Shown: positions 46,101 to 57,949 of the stretch, in pieces | Numbering within the stretch: position 1 is the stretch's first letter | Layout: each line of letters opens with the position of its first letter | Source of the DNA: Euryodendron excelsum | Lineage: Eukaryota > Streptophyta > Magnoliopsida > Ericales > Pentaphylacaceae | Direction: 5' to 3' | DNA length: 64,000 nt | Assembly (NCBI GenBank): GCA_033060915.1 | Contig: CM065394.1 | Span: 20,353,501-20,417,500, forward strand | Translations under genes and position numbers: made by a program | Notes under the pieces: generated by a model | What the model saw: the letters and a program-made list of their open reading frames with translations, nothing else | Told to the model about the DNA's origin: nothing | Databases searched by the model: none

Positions 46101-47237
46101 TGGTACAAATTGAAATGAAGATATAATTTCTTGAAGCGTTTTCGAGATGAGTAATGAACATTTGAGTTTCAAATTGATAAAATATTTTTGTTTTCTTACA
46201 GTTAAAACTGTGTTGATCACTTGATCATCCAACTTACTATTGCAAATAAAAGGAGATGGATTATGTATTCTCTTTGCTATCTTGCAGATATGCTTTTTCT
46301 TTTACAAAAACATTGCATTTGGTTTCACTCTTTTCTTCTTCGAGGCATACTCATCATTCTCTGGCCAAGCCGTGTATAATGGTTGGTTTCTGTCCTGTTA
46401 TAACGTCTTCTTCACATCACTTCCTGTGATTGCTCTTGGAGTGTTTGACCAGGACATACCTGCACAGTTTTGTCTCAAGGTATGTTCCAAATTCCAAAAC
46501 CTCTCATTTCTCATTTAAATTAAGGAGATTTTGACAATGGATCAATTTCATGACAAGCTGCTGAAGGTTGAAATCCTGAAAGTAAACAGTATTGATTGTT
46601 ACAGTTCCCTGTTTTATACCAAGAGGGCATACAAAATGTCCTATTTAGCTGGGTGCGAATCCTCGGCTGGGCCTTAAATGGTGCATTCAGTTCTATTTGC
46701 ATCTTCTTCTTCTGCATCTTTGCTATGGAGCATCAAGCGTTCCGTATAGGCGGGGAAGTTGTCGGCCTAGAAATCCTTGGCACAACCATGTACACGTGTG
46801 TCGTATTGGTCATGAACTGCCAAATGGCACTTTCGATCAATTACTTCACGCATCTACAACAACTCTTCATTTGGGGGAGCATTATTTGCTGGTACTTATT
46901 CCTCATGGCATTTGGAGCTATGGACCCAGAAATATCAACGACTGCCTTTATGGTTTTTATTGAAGCCTGTGCACCATCCCCAACCTTTTGGCTCGTGACA
47001 CTCTTCGTGATGGTATCAGCTCTCCTCCCATACTTCACTTACTCTGCCATTCAAATTCGGTTTTTTCCCATGTATCACCAGATGATCCAGTGGATGAGTG
47101 TCAAAGGGGTTTCCGAAGACCTTGAGTATTGCCATATGGTGCGACAAAGATCATTGATGCCCACAACAGTAGGTTATACAGTTCGTTTTGAAGCAAATTC
47201 TAATCATTTGAAAGAAAACCCTGAGGTGTCAAGATGA
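37647..47237 (+). CDS. ALA: Phospholipid-transporting P4-ATPase (flippase), ALA8-12 clade, copy 2
   Basis: A tandem duplicate of the flippase gene at 5015-13715. Exons: 37647-38036, 40004-41355, 41484-41594, 42449-42725, 43333-43421, 43510-43618, 44754-44963, 45611-45736, 45867-45965, 46288-46479, 46605-47237. They give 1196 codons including stop (1195 aa). Exons 2-10 match copy 1 base for base in length; exon 1 is one codon shorter and exon 11 five codons shorter. The frame is open throughout. DGET, PISL, the DKTGT Asp (about 425), TGDK and GDGAND are intact. Differences from copy 1 at usually conserved sites: GMLHEADIG instead of GMLQEADIG (about residue 873), LEDCKRKRQ instead of LEDWRRKRQ, and [11 protein letters not shown] instead of [11 protein letters not shown]. 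It looks functional, possibly with altered activity. Introns 1 and 4 have gained sequence. Confidence 0.94.
38355..39255. mobile_element. Copy-2-specific insertion in intron 1
   Basis: Copy 1 passes directly from CTGTGACTTAAG (5834) to GTATTGTTTATGC. Copy 2 has about 900 bp extra between the matching points. The extra DNA includes a perfect 12-bp inverted repeat (38428-38439 with 38448-38459), a TATGCGGAAACCCAAACAGGGAAA motif typical of repetitive plant LTRs, and the poly-C/poly-A run. I could not define termini or a target duplication, so both the element type and the borders are uncertain. Confidence 0.5.
38958..39012. repeat. Poly-C then poly-A tract in intron 1 of copy 2
   Basis: About 37 C followed by about 18 A. 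The length is probably unreliable in any assembly. Confidence 0.9.
42870..43196. repeat. 146-bp tandem duplication and poly-G run in intron 4 of copy 2
   Basis: GAAAGTAGAGTTTCATCAG...AAATGTGCAAGAAG occurs twice, at 42872 and 43018, with few differences. It is followed by CCGGGC, a C run and 33 G up to 43196. Copy 1 has one related unit near 9148-9250, followed instead by the (GA)n. Confidence 0.8.
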
Positions 47238-47910
47238 ACAAAATTTTGTGAAGAATCTCTTTAGAAAATAGTTTAGTTTTGATCACAACTGCAAAGACCA
47301 GTCTCTTGACTCTCTACAACTCAATTTACGCAACAGAAAGGAATCTCAATCCTACTCACTTCGATAAGAGAGAAAATCACGGAGGCTACAGTTATAAATG
47401 AGTTGGTATACGCATGTTCTCCAATTTGATTGTTGGCCTGTCAGAAGGATGCTCTGTTTTGTTGTTGAGGAGGGAGAAGAAGCTCCAAAACTGCCATTTC
47501 AATCTTTTGGTGGCTTTGTAGTCATTCATGTTGATTTTTATTCTGCATAAATTATATCGATCAGCAATCACATGAGAACTTCATTGGGCCGCCTCACTCT
47601 CTCTGCTGCATAGTTATCATATTGACGTCTACTTCTCCCATCTTCAAGCTTATGCAGTTCTACAATATTGAGTTTTCTGGACAATATTCTCAAGCAGATG
47701 GTTAAGCAAAAGTTTCTTCTCCGTTTGGTTGAGTTTGAATAGAAATTGCAGCTCAGGGACAAGGTATTATACTCTCCTCCAGATGCTCTGTTACTTCCAG
47801 GGTGAATCTGCTTCTTTTTTCTTCTCCTCCATTTTTATTTTTCCTTTTCCTCCTAGTTTTGTAAACGAATGCAATTCACATTCAGTCCATGTTACAAAAT
47901 TAGGAGAGAG
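47238..47910 (+). other. 3' UTR of flippase copy 2 (shared with copy 1)
   Basis: Related in blocks to 13716-14110. The last clear match is the GCAATTCACATTCAGTCC...AAAATTAGG segment around 47870-47905, which marks the downstream limit of the duplicated segment. Confidence 0.55.
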
Positions 47911-49022
47911 AAAGAGAGAGAGCATAATAGTTATGAGATGGTCTCTATTTCTGCAAAACCTTGACTCCCAAACCCAGCTGCAAATCTTAAAAGAAAGGAA
48001 AATATTGCTGCTATATTACTATTGAAATCCCAAGTTGTCCAAGATACTGAAAAAAAAGTTAAATCACTATTAATGTCAGAGAGATTTGGTGTAAATTTAT
48101 TTGCAAAGATGCTGCATATTTGATGTAAATGTCGATATGTATATATATATATATACAAGAGATGTCAATGGAGTTTCTCATAATGGTTAAATGGTTTCAA
48201 TAGAAGACAGAAAAAAACCTCTGCCTTTAATGCAGGCCTTGTGTTGACTGACTAGGGATTTACTTGTGATTGAGAGACATTGAGAATTTCTCAAGACGCA
48301 GGACATATTTTGTGATTTTACGTTGTTTGCTGGAAAATATAAGAACATAAACAGAGAAAATAATTGTAAACAAAACCTTTTCAACTCAGATTTTCAGTCT
48401 CAATTACCAAAAGCACTGCAGGAATGACGAGAGACAGAAAAACCAAAGCAGAACCGAAATAGGGCCTGTTTGGTTATAATTTCAATTCCCCAAATAATTT
48501 TCTGCACGTGATGATGAAAACATACTGACAGGTTGTGTATGCATTACAGTTTCTTGCAGTCCAAATATTTTGTGGAATGTTACACAAAACAGCATTATAG
48601 TGTTGCAAGAAAACAAGTCTTTTTAAGCTCAATTTCCTGAAACATTTTCCAAAAGCACCATAACAAATGGATCTCAACATTCCCTTTGCCTCTACTGACA
48701 AAAAACTGTTTTTAAGAACACTGACATAACACAAACATAAAGCTAATAAAGATTGAAATGGAACACAAGATGGCCTAAATTGAGAGTTATCTAAAGAATC
48801 CAAAGTCTAAGAAAAACATAAAATAACCTAAAAAATAAAAATAATGACGACTCAGTCATATACATTTAAATCCTAGCAACAAACAATAAAACAACCAGAA
48901 ACAACTAACAACTAGTTCAGAAAATGTTACATATGTTTATATATATAGATTCATTGTGAAGGAGAGGATTACGGAAAAAAGTTCCAGTAATACAAAGTTC
49001 TTCAGTAGTCATGCATATCAAG
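47911..49022. other. Intergenic spacer between copy 2 and the calmodulin-like gene
   Basis: AT-rich, with a (TA)n near 48140-48154. No convincing ORF or RNA gene. The right part (about 48850-49022) probably holds the 3' UTR of the minus-strand calmodulin-like gene. Confidence 0.5.
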
Positions 49023-49496
49023 CTAGGGAAAGTAAAAAATATCGGCGACCGACTTCGCCATGGTAGATGCAAATTCATTGAAGCTAATGACACCATCTCC
49101 ATCTGTGTCAGCCTTTTGGATCATCTCCACGAGCTCTCTGTACGTCAATGGCCGACCCATCTTGGCCGTGGACCCCGCAAGCTCGGCCAACGTAATGTAG
49201 CCATTGCCGTCACGGTCAAAAGACCGGAATACCTCTAAGAGCTGTTCCTGGTTTACCACCAGTATATCTTCGTTAATGATGGCATTGGCCAATTCATCGA
49301 ATTCCACGGCACCATTGCCGTTGGCATCCATGTTGGCTAACGAAAGGTGGATTTGGTCGCCGGAGGGCTTGAGTCCGAGGGACCGTAACAGCGCCGCGAG
49401 CTCAAGGAGGGTCAGGCTGCCATCGGAGTCCATGTCAAAGCGCGAGAAAATGTCTCTTAGCTGGCCGAGTTGATCAACTTCTAAAACTCCAGACAT
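49023..49496 (-). CDS. CML16: Calmodulin-like EF-hand protein, CML15/16 type
   Basis: An intronless 157-residue calcium sensor. Four complete EF-hand loops are visible, each with Asp at loop position 1 and Glu at 12: DMDSDGSLTLLE (21-32), DANGNGAVEFDE (57-68), DRDGNGYITLAE (94-105) and DTDGDGVISFNE (130-141). All four should bind calcium. The N-terminal half (LRDIFSRFDMDSDGSLT, LAALLRSLGLKPSGDQI) and the C-terminal AKS segment closely resemble Arabidopsis CML15/CML16 as I recall them. There is no signal peptide or N-terminal myristoylation glycine context, so it is likely cytosolic or nuclear. The reading direction converges with flippase copy 2. GC content is clearly higher than the surroundings, as is usual for intronless plant CML genes. 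The choice between CML15, 16 and 18 is not certain. Confidence 0.92.
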   Translation of the reverse strand: MSGVLEVDQLGQLRDIFSRFDMDSDGSLTLLELAALLRSLGLKPSGDQIHLSLANMDANGNGAVEFDELANAIINEDILVVNQEQLLEVFRSFDRDGNGYITLAELAGSTAKMGRPLTYRELVEMIQKADTDGDGVISFNEFASTMAKSVADIFYFP

Positions 49497-50195
49497 GTCT
49501 ATGAAAATGATAATGACAAGGACCTGAAAATGGCAATTAACAAGTTGACAAAGGAGGATGGAGGAGGAGGAGGAGGAGGAGGTGGTGCTGCTGCTGGCGG
49601 CGGCAGTGGCGGGGAGGTGTTTCTGGTTTTTCTATAAGGGGGGGTGTGGCAAGAGGTGGCTTTGGGCTTGTTTTAAGTGTTGAGGTATCGCGTGTATTGC
49701 TATTGAGGAACATTATGCGCGTCGGTGGATTTATTTATCTGGCCTATGGCTGTTGGGGATAAGATTCCATTTATCTTTATATTTTCTTGGTAAGTTCTAT
49801 GAACCATCCCAGTTGTTAATATATTTATGCGGTGCTTGGCTTACATATAATTTGTTTGGAAAGAAGCTACATTATAATCATATAAAAGAATCATGAATTA
49901 CAAAAACAAAAATGTGTGTTGGAAGAACGAGATCTAAGTCAAACTTAATTTGAGAGTTGAAACTCAGCAAAATTTCACATGTCAAACTCAAATTAAAGGA
50001 AAAGTAAGTTAAAAAAAAAAAGGTGTTTGTCTGCAAAATAGTTCATTATTCTTCTTCATGGGATGGAGTTATAATCTAGATGGAAAAGACTATTCTCACA
50101 TAATTTTATATAGAATTCTTTACCAGAATAATATGACAGTGACATTTTTTTTTATTATTAAACTTCAACTTGATAATCTATTTTAAAATGAGAAG
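49497..50195 (-). promoter_or_regulatory. Upstream region of the calmodulin-like gene
   Basis: The minus-strand leader holds a (GGA)n and GCTGCTGCTGGCGGCGGC stretch at about 49557-49610, probably 5' UTR. Beyond about 49700 the sequence is AT-rich with no gene. I could not fix a TATA box. Confidence 0.4.
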
Positions 50196-51000
50196 TTCCT
50201 TTTTTTTTTTTGATAAATGAGAATGAGAGAAGAAAAAAAAAAAACCCTTAGCACTAAGTTGGTCTAATGAACATAACCCCAGCAAGATCAGCCTCAAGAA
50301 GAGGATTCAGCCCCTGCGGGAGCCTATCCAGCATGACAATATCCGCATCAATGGTCATTCCTAGGTTTCACAAGAAATCTATACAACTATTGCCTTCTCC
50401 GGGGTGTGTCTGAACTTGCATCCAAATCTTCTAGCTTGGAACTTGCAATCTCTATAGTTGTTTTGAGGACACGGGCAGTGACAATCTGGTCTTCTACGAG
50501 GTTGATAGCATTTTGAGTCCCGGAGTTAGCTCGGTTGGTCAGTGGATGTGCTCCCCAGTGTAGTTGTTTAGTATTATGAGGGCGTGAGTTTAACTCCCCG
50601 TTGCTATGCAATTTTGAGATTTACTATAGCACATATTGAGGGGCGGCCAGTGCCTATGACACCAAACAAGAGGATTTCTTCCTGGCTTGATCTTCGGAAG
50701 AAATTCCTCCGATAGTCAGCCTTCTTTTCTTTATTTTTTTATTTATAGCATTTCTGAGTCGGACTCTATAGTGACTTCCTTAAGGTTCCTCTCTCTAATG
50801 ATGATTAAATCTCTGAAAATACCCCAAAGTTTTGCTTCAAGGCTGGTTGCCTCCTCAATTTTACCAGCATAACCTCAGATCCAATAGACTTGATCATTAT
50901 TGAATAACCCTCCATAACCAGCTGCTCTGGTCACCCTTTAGCATTCTCATCTACATTGAGCTTTATGGTAGCTGGGCATTAAAAAGACCATTTAATCAAG
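50196..51000 (-). pseudogene. LINE-type RNase H relic, split by a SINE
   Basis: Read leftward, KLNVDENAKG (near 50950) matches the start of the RNase H domain fused to plant LINE reverse transcriptases. It is followed by EEATSLEAKLWG and a broken stretch, then, past the SINE, QNAINLVED. The end reads LGMTIDADIVMLDRLPQGL...LEADLAGV, a tail I associate with these LINE proteins. The T-run at about 50199-50210 fits a poly-A tail on the minus strand. Stops and the inserted SINE make it nonfunctional. No reverse transcriptase part was found, so it is 5'-truncated. Confidence 0.6.
50520..50744 (+). mobile_element. tRNA-derived SINE with target-site duplication
   Basis: The element starts CCGGAGTTAGCTCGGTTGG, which holds a Pol III A-box-like word (TAGCTCGGTTGG). 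GTGAGTTTAACTCCCC resembles a B box about 60 bases later, and the tail is T-rich. Flanks ATAGCATTTTGAGTC (50505-50519) and ATAGCATTTCTGAGTC (50745-50760) form a target duplication with one small difference. It interrupts the LINE RNase H relic. Confidence 0.8.
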
Positions 51001-52686
51001 TTGGGTGCACTGATGTTTTCAATCTCCAAGTTAGTGGAGAAAGCCTCAATGATATCCTTGGCAAAGTTAATGGCATTTCTGACAATAACTTGATCAGAGC
51101 TATATTGGTTCCCTAGTACTTGAGCATTTGTTTATGTTATGGAAATGAACAAAACATATCAGATTATTGCATTCCACTCAGGTTTATTTTTATTTAACCT
51201 AAAAGAAAACGTATAATCCAAAACAGATTTGCTGTAAAGTAGGGTTTAGGTCGCTCTGTCCGTCCTGATTATACTTTGAAATTTGATAAATATCTCTATG
51301 ATATTTTAATAATGCATAACACCCTTGCTATAGTGAGCAATGCGGTTTTTAATTTACCTTATTTCTTTCTTAATTTTATATTGGGTTTATGTTTATATAA
51401 TTTAAATTATTTTTATTTAGAGAATTATCTTCATTTTTAGGATTTTATGCGAGATTAACCTGCCTCAATTCGCTTAACCCAAACCTGATTAGCTTAAGCA
51501 TGGAGGGATGGGTGGAAAGGTTCAACACGTCATGGGTACGGGGTTGGCTGCAAGGTGAGGTTTCTCTTAGGGCTATTCAAAAAGTTATTCAACTTGCCAA
51601 CCCGATCGACCCAACCCAAATTCAAACCGAGCAGAAAGAAGTTCCAATGTTTGTGAAACCAACTTTAGCGGTTCGGTTGGTGGGTCACTATATTAAGTGA
51701 CCCAACTTGACCCAACCCACCACTTCTACAGAAATTCATCGAGTCAAATCTGAACCTGACCGACCCAAACCTAAACCAAACTATCCAAACTATGTTGAAA
51801 TCGGTTCTATTGTTTCTAACCCCGAGCTTGACGGTTTAGTTGGTGGGTCTTAACCCGACTCGATTCGTGAACACCTCTAGTTTTCTCAACAGGGCCGGAG
51901 TACTAGGTAACAAGAACTTTTGTAAAATTTTTTTATATAAAATGATTTGACCGTTTGTGATGCCTTAATTTCAAACCAAAAAACTCACTAACTTGGCTTA
52001 AATTTTCAAAAATGTTATAGTTACATCATTTTGGTAGAATTTTTTATACGAAAATTCTGTAAGAATATAATTTTCCTATAATCCTATCTCTTATTCCATG
52101 TTTTCACTCCTAAACATAAGAAGCGGGGCTCATGTTAATAAATATACGTTACTACCTTTGTTTACAGCTACCCATCATATCAAAACAAACAAAAATGGCT
52201 CCTAACCAAAGCTAATGTGATTTAAACCTGAACATAACGCGGATAAATCTCATTTTTGTGTTAAGTACTCATTTTCTTTTCGAATATCTGGTTGGATCAG
52301 TCTTCTTGATTTAATGTTGTGTTCAAATCTTGAGTTTTTCAAGAGCAAGAAAAATGAAAATGAATAAAAACAAAATTTCTTTAGCGAGATTCATGTTTAC
52401 GAGTATCCCAACAAATACTTTTTTTTTTGACAAACATATTTATTTTCTTCTCATTTTTCTAATCTAACTGAAAAAAAAAAAATTTAGCTTCCTTCACTTT
52501 ATTTTTTTTTCTTTTATTTTTACTTTTTGCTTTTCTTTTACCACCACAAATCCAATATCCACACATATTGCAAGAGACTTTGAGTTTTTTATAATTTTAA
52601 GAATTGGGTAAATACTTTCCTGAAAGTGGGTTCTAAAAAAAAGGTTCTCAAAAATGCTTCCACCAAATGGTTTGTTTAGTCATTTT
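51001..52686. other. AT-rich spacer with CGACCCAACCC-type repeats
   Basis: No gene is seen. The part at 51590-51870 is rich in (CGA/TTGA)CCCAACCC words common in plant repetitive DNA. ATTTT at 52682-52686 is the target duplication of the adjacent copia element. Confidence 0.5.
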
Positions 52687-52998
52687 TGTTATAGAAGTCA
52701 AGAATATAAGCCGGAGAAAATAAATCAACACAAAGTAGATATCGTGAATAGTTCTTCAGGAACTATCAAATATTTATCATATTTATTCTTCTGTAATATT
52801 TAAGGTTGATCTTTTGAACCACCAAAAACTTTATTGCCAATATAAAATAATAATACAACATGATATTTACAACTTACCTAGACTGCTTTTTCTTCTTTTT
52901 CCTCTCTATGTTTTTTCTCTCTCTGATTTCTCTCTTCTTTTTTCTTTCTCTCTAAATTGTGTCTAGAATTGTCTTTAGGCACATCTATTTATACTGGA

Positions 52999-53035
<37 letters not shown>

Positions 53036-53087
53036 GGCCTGTGGAGTTTAAGTCGGCTAACAGGGTGAGGTCAACCAATACATCACA
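52687..53087 (-). repeat. 3' LTR of the copia element
   Basis: 401 bp. On the plus strand it starts TGTTATAGAAGTC and ends CAATACATCACA; TG...CA ends also hold on the minus strand. It contains a (GA)n at about 53003-53031 that accounts for most of the length difference from the other LTR. Confidence 0.92.
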
Positions 53088-53100
53088 CTCCCCATTGGAT
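53088..53100 (-). other. Polypurine tract of the copia element
   Basis: Complement of CTCCCCATTGG, i.e. AATGGGGAG on the element strand, immediately before the 3' LTR. It is the expected plus-strand primer site. Confidence 0.7.
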
Positions 53101-53235
53101 GACCTCTTAGGTATGTTAAAACTATCTCATTAAAACCTTGTTAGGAAAAACCCAATGGGAAAAAACCCATAGCAAAGGAAAACAAGTACAGTACTTAACT
53201 CTCCCTGAAGAAGAAGAAGAAGAACATTATTTGCT

Positions 53236-56200
53236 TCATGAAAGATTTATGAGACGGCGCATACCAATACCATGCACAAGCTTTTCAAATGTTGCAGTTG
53301 GTAGTGCCTTAGTAAATAAGTCGGCCAAATTATCACTAGACCGTATTTGCTGAACATCAAGATCATCACTTTTCTGGAGCTCATGTGTATGGAAGAATTT
53401 TGGAGAAATATGCTTCATTCTGTCACCTTTAATGTAGCCTCCTTTAATCTGTGTAATACAAGCTGCATTATCCTCGTATAATATCGTCGATGTATCTTTG
53501 ATTGTAGATAATCCGCAACTTTCTTGAATATGTTGAATCATGAATCTTAGCCAGATGCACTCTCGGCTTGCTTCGTGAATTGCAATTATCTCAGAATGAT
53601 TTGAAAAAGTTGCAGTTAATGTCTGCTTCACTGATCGCCAGGATATAGCAGTGTTACCATAAGTAAATACATACCCAGTTTGAGACCTAACTTTATGAGG
53701 ATCAGAAAGGTAGCCAGCGTCTGCATAGCCAATCAATTCAGGTTGTGACTCCTTGGAATAAAATAATCCCATATCAGTTGTCCCTCATAGGTAACACAGT
53801 ATATGTTTCACTTCTTTCCAATGTCTTTGTGTTGGTACAAAACTGTATCGTGCCAATAAGTTGACAGAGAATGCTATATCAGGTCTCGTACAATTGGTAA
53901 GATACATAAGGGCATCAATTGCACTAAGATATGGTACTTCAGGACCAAGAAGTTCTTCACCGTCATCTTGAGGATGGAAAATATCTTTATGTACATCTAG
54001 TGAACGGACAACCATTGGAGAACTTAATGGATGAGCTTTGTCCATGTAAAACTGCTTTAAAACCTTTTCAGTATATGTTGATTGATGGACAAGAATTCCA
54101 CTGTATAAGTGCTCAATCTGTAATCCAAGACAATACTTGGTTTTTCCAAGATCTTTCATTTCAAACTCCTTCTTTAAATAACAAGCAGATGTTGTCAGTT
54201 CTTCAAAAGTTCCAACAAGATTCAGATCATCGACATAGACTGCAATAATAGCAAATCCAGATTTTGATTTCTTAATAAAAACGCATGGACAAATTGTATT
54301 ATTCACATATCCATTTTTCAATAGATATTCACTAAGACAATTGTACCATATGCGTCCAGATTGTTTTAACCCATATAACGATCGTTGAAGCTTGATAGAA
54401 TATAAGCTTCTAGAAGAAATATGTGCTTCAGGCATTTTAAATCCTTCAGGAATTTTCATATATATATATATCATTATCTAATTCACCATACAAGTAAGCT
54501 GTCATGACGTCTATTAGACGCATATCCAGTCCTTCTGAGACCGATAAACTAATTAAGAATCTGAACGTAATGGCATCCATTACAGGAGAGTATGTCTCAT
54601 CATAATCAATACCAGGTCTTTGCGAGAAACCTTGTGCTACGAGTCAGGCTTTATATCGTACTACTTCATTTTTCTCATTTCGTTTTCGTACGAATACCCA
54701 TTTATATTCAACAGGTTTCACATCTTCAGGTGTGTGGACTACAGGGCCAAATACTTTACGTTGTGCTAATGAGTGTAATTCTGCCTCAATAGCTTCTTTC
54801 CATTTTGGCCAATCAATTCTACGTCGACATTCGTCGATTGTTTGTGATTCAGTCTCTTCATTACTTTTGGTAATACCAAGAGCTACTTTAAATAAAAATA
54901 TGTTGTTGACAACAATCTTATTTCTCTTCCAGCTTTCTCTTGTATTCATATAACTTATTGAGATCTCATTATTTTCAGGTACCATATCATTTATAGGAGA
55001 TATCTCTTCAAGAGGTTTCTCTTCTGGGAATTCTTCTTCAGGATTCTCTTCTTCAAGAAGTTTAGATATTGTGTTCTTTTCAGGAGCACCAACTTGCTTA
55101 TGCATTTTTTCTTGTGTCTTCATTTTTCTAGGAACCGTGTCTTTTGCACCTACAGGCCTCCCACGCTTCAAGCGTGTTTTAGATTCATTTGCTACTGTAC
55201 TAATAGATTGTCCTACAGGGACATCAATACGTGCTGGAGTATTAGCAGTTGGTATATATGATTTTGTCACATTCTTTGTGTCAGTGAAGGCATCAGGTAA
55301 TTGATTTGTAATTGTTTGTAAATGAATAATTCTGTGAATTTCTGATTCACATTGACTCGTTCGAGGATCAAGATGAGACATTATTACAATATTTCAACTG
55401 ATCTCTCGTTGCTTTTCTAATTGCGTCTTTCTCCCCCTAATGGTGGGAAGACTAACTCATCAAAATGACAATCCGCGAAACGTGTCTTGAAGACATCACC
55501 TGTTAAGGGTTCCAAATATCTAATAATAGATGGAGAATCAAAACCAACATAAATTCCAAGTCTACATTGGGGACCCATTTTAGTACGCTGTGGGGGTGAG
55601 ATAGGTACATATACAGCACAACCAAAAACTCGTAAGTGAGAAATATTTGGTTGCTAACCAATAACAAGTTGTAATGGTGAGTACTGATGATAAGCAGTTG
55701 GTCGGACTCTAATCAAAGATGCAGCATGCAATATGGCATGTCCCCAAGCAGAAACAGATAATTTTATTTTCATAAGTAAAGGTCGAGCAATCAACTGAAG
55801 CCGTTTTATAAAAGTTTCAGCAAGACCATTTTGTGTATGTGTGTGGGCAATTGGGTATTCAACATCAATCCCTATTGACATACAATAATTATCAAAGGCT
55901 TGGGATGTAAATTCTCCAGCATTATCTAGTCGTATCGACTTGATTGGGTAATCTGAAAACTGTGCCAGTAAGTGAATAATTTGAGTAAGTAGTCTAGCAA
56001 AAACAATATTACGGGTAGAAAGTAAACAAACATGTGACCACCGTGTAGATGCATCTATTAAAACCATGAAATAACAAAATGGTCCACATGGAGGATGTAT
56101 TGGCCCACAGATATCTCCGTGAATTCTTTGTAAGAATGATGAGGACTCAAGAATTACCTTGGAAGGAGATGGTCTGACAATTAATTTCCCTTGTGAACAA

Positions 56201-56813
56201 GCAGCACATGTATAATCAAGTGACAACAGAATCTTCAAGTTCTTTAATGGATGTCCATGTGAATTGTCAATAATTCGACGCATCATTGTTGACCCTAGAT
56301 GACCCAAACGATCATGCCATAGTATAAAATTCTTTTGGTCAAGGTATTTCTGGTGCATCACTACAGGTGATTCTTCTACTTTTATAGAAGTATAATATAA
56401 TTCAGAAGACAATGCAGCAAGTTTTTCTGATATATATATTTCTTTCCTGAAATATAGGCAATAATGTAGAGCTGTTCTACATTATCTGCATTCGTCGTCT
56501 CAATATGATACCCATTACGATGTATATCTTTAAAACTAATCAGATTTCTTATAGATTTCGTAGAATATAATGCATCATCAATGCATAGTTTTGTCCCTCT
56601 TGGGAATATTATATTGGCCCTTCCGGAGCCTTCAATTAATTTTGTTGTGCCAGAGATTGTCTTGACATTAGCTTCAAGTAATGTCAAGTGTGAGAAATAT
56701 TTTTTCTCGCGAAGAATTGTGTGTGTTGTTCCACTGTCTACCAGACATATGACTTCACCATTCATTTTAGATATACTCAACGTGTTGGTACGATCCATGT
56801 ATCTATATAACAT
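53236..56813 (-). pseudogene. Copia pol region: protease, integrase, RT, RNase H, broken
   Basis: In element order: the protease motif LVDSGTTHTI (about 56750), the GAG-pre-integrase HDRLGHLG with YTCAACSQGK (about 56310-56190), the integrase core with DICGPIH, LIDAST, RLDNAGEF and NGLAETF (about 56130-55820), the RT entry KWKEAIEAEL and VEYKWVF (about 54810-54680), YGLKQSGRIWY, the catalytic YVDD (about 54240), and RNase H with GYADAGYLSD, SQTGYVF and ASRECIWL (about 53720-53540). Breaks: a frame change near 56400-56440, TAG at about 55651, TGA after RYKA near 54643, and TGA in the RT-RNase H joint near 53785. The last two fall where copia proteins normally have Arg. Confidence 0.9.
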
Positions 56814-56999
56814 ATTAAAAGTGCTTAATTAAAACATGATCATTCATTGCAAAGACAAGCGGATGAAGGAAACATTACACAAGATAATAAGAAACTACAT
56901 AGACTAGAACAAAGAAATAATAATATTAAGTAGTGTGGATATCTCCATCACCAATTAAATGGTCTATTCTTCCACTTGCATCTTCAATGAAATCTGAAA

Positions 57000-57949
57000 C
57001 ATCAAGATGAGAAATATCAACCTGGCCACCAAAATCTGTAAAATGCATTTTTGCATTTTGTTCTTTATCTTTAATTGAGATTTGGTAAAGCTCTCTCAAA
57101 TATTTGGGCGTACGACAGGTACGTGACCAATGGCCTCTCATCCCACACCTATAACAAGTATCTTCAGATTTCTTAGGAGGAGGTTGATTCTGTAACCCTT
57201 TCCCTTTTCAGATTTATTCCACTGCTGGTGGTATGGTGTGGTATTTTTAAATCTCATATGATAACCTCCACGATAATATCCACGATTGCGACCATTATTC
57301 CTGCCATTATCATGACCACGTCCACGACCACGTCTGCTAAATGAGTTTGCATTCACTTCAGGGAATGAAGCTGAACTAGTAGGTCGGGACTGATGATTTT
57401 TCAGTAACAACTCATTATTTTGCTCAGCCACAAAAAGACAGGATATTAATTCAGAATATTTTTTAAATCTACGCTCTCGATATTGCTGCTGTAGGAGCAC
57501 ATTCTAGGCATGAAATATAGAGAATGTTTTTTCTAACATGTATTCATCAGTAATATTGTTTCCACATAATTTTAATCGTGAGTTGATTTTAAATAATGCA
57601 GAGTTGTACTCACTGACAGTTTTATAATCTTGCAACCTCAGGTGCATACACTCAGATCTGGCTCTTGGGAGGATTACGGTCTTCTGGTGCTCGTATCTTT
57701 CCTTTAAATTTTGCCATAAGAGCAATGGATCTTTATCGTGAGATATTCCGATTTCAGCTCCTCATGAAGATGATGGCGAAGGAAAATCATAGCTTTCGTG
57801 CGATCCTGTTGGGATGCGTCATTTTCCTCCACTATTGTTTGTTCAAGTGCTTTTTTAGCAAGATGGATCTCGGCATCAAGGATCCATGATAAATAATTAT
57901 CGCCAGAAATATCAAGGGCGGCAAATTCCAATTTGGCAAGATTTGACAT
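57000..57949 (-). pseudogene. Copia gag with zinc knuckle, broken
   Basis: It starts MSNLAKLEFAALDISGDNYL at 57949, the usual plant copia gag opening, followed by the UBN2-like LWQNLKERYEHQKT and MHLRLQDYKTVSEYN. Past an in-frame stop at about 57504 there is an Arg/Gly-rich segment (about 57330-57240). After a frame change comes a CCHC knuckle (CYRCGMRGHWSRTC, about 57155-57115). At least one frame shift near 57720, one stop and one frame change near 57190 disrupt it. Confidence 0.85.

Noticed and set aside
49204..49473. Plus-strand frame opposite the calmodulin-like gene
   Set aside because: It is a shadow of the EF-hand coding sequence on the minus strand.
50520..50600. tRNA-like sequence
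   Set aside because: It has A- and B-box-like words but no cloverleaf stem set, and it is flanked by a target duplication; it is a SINE head.
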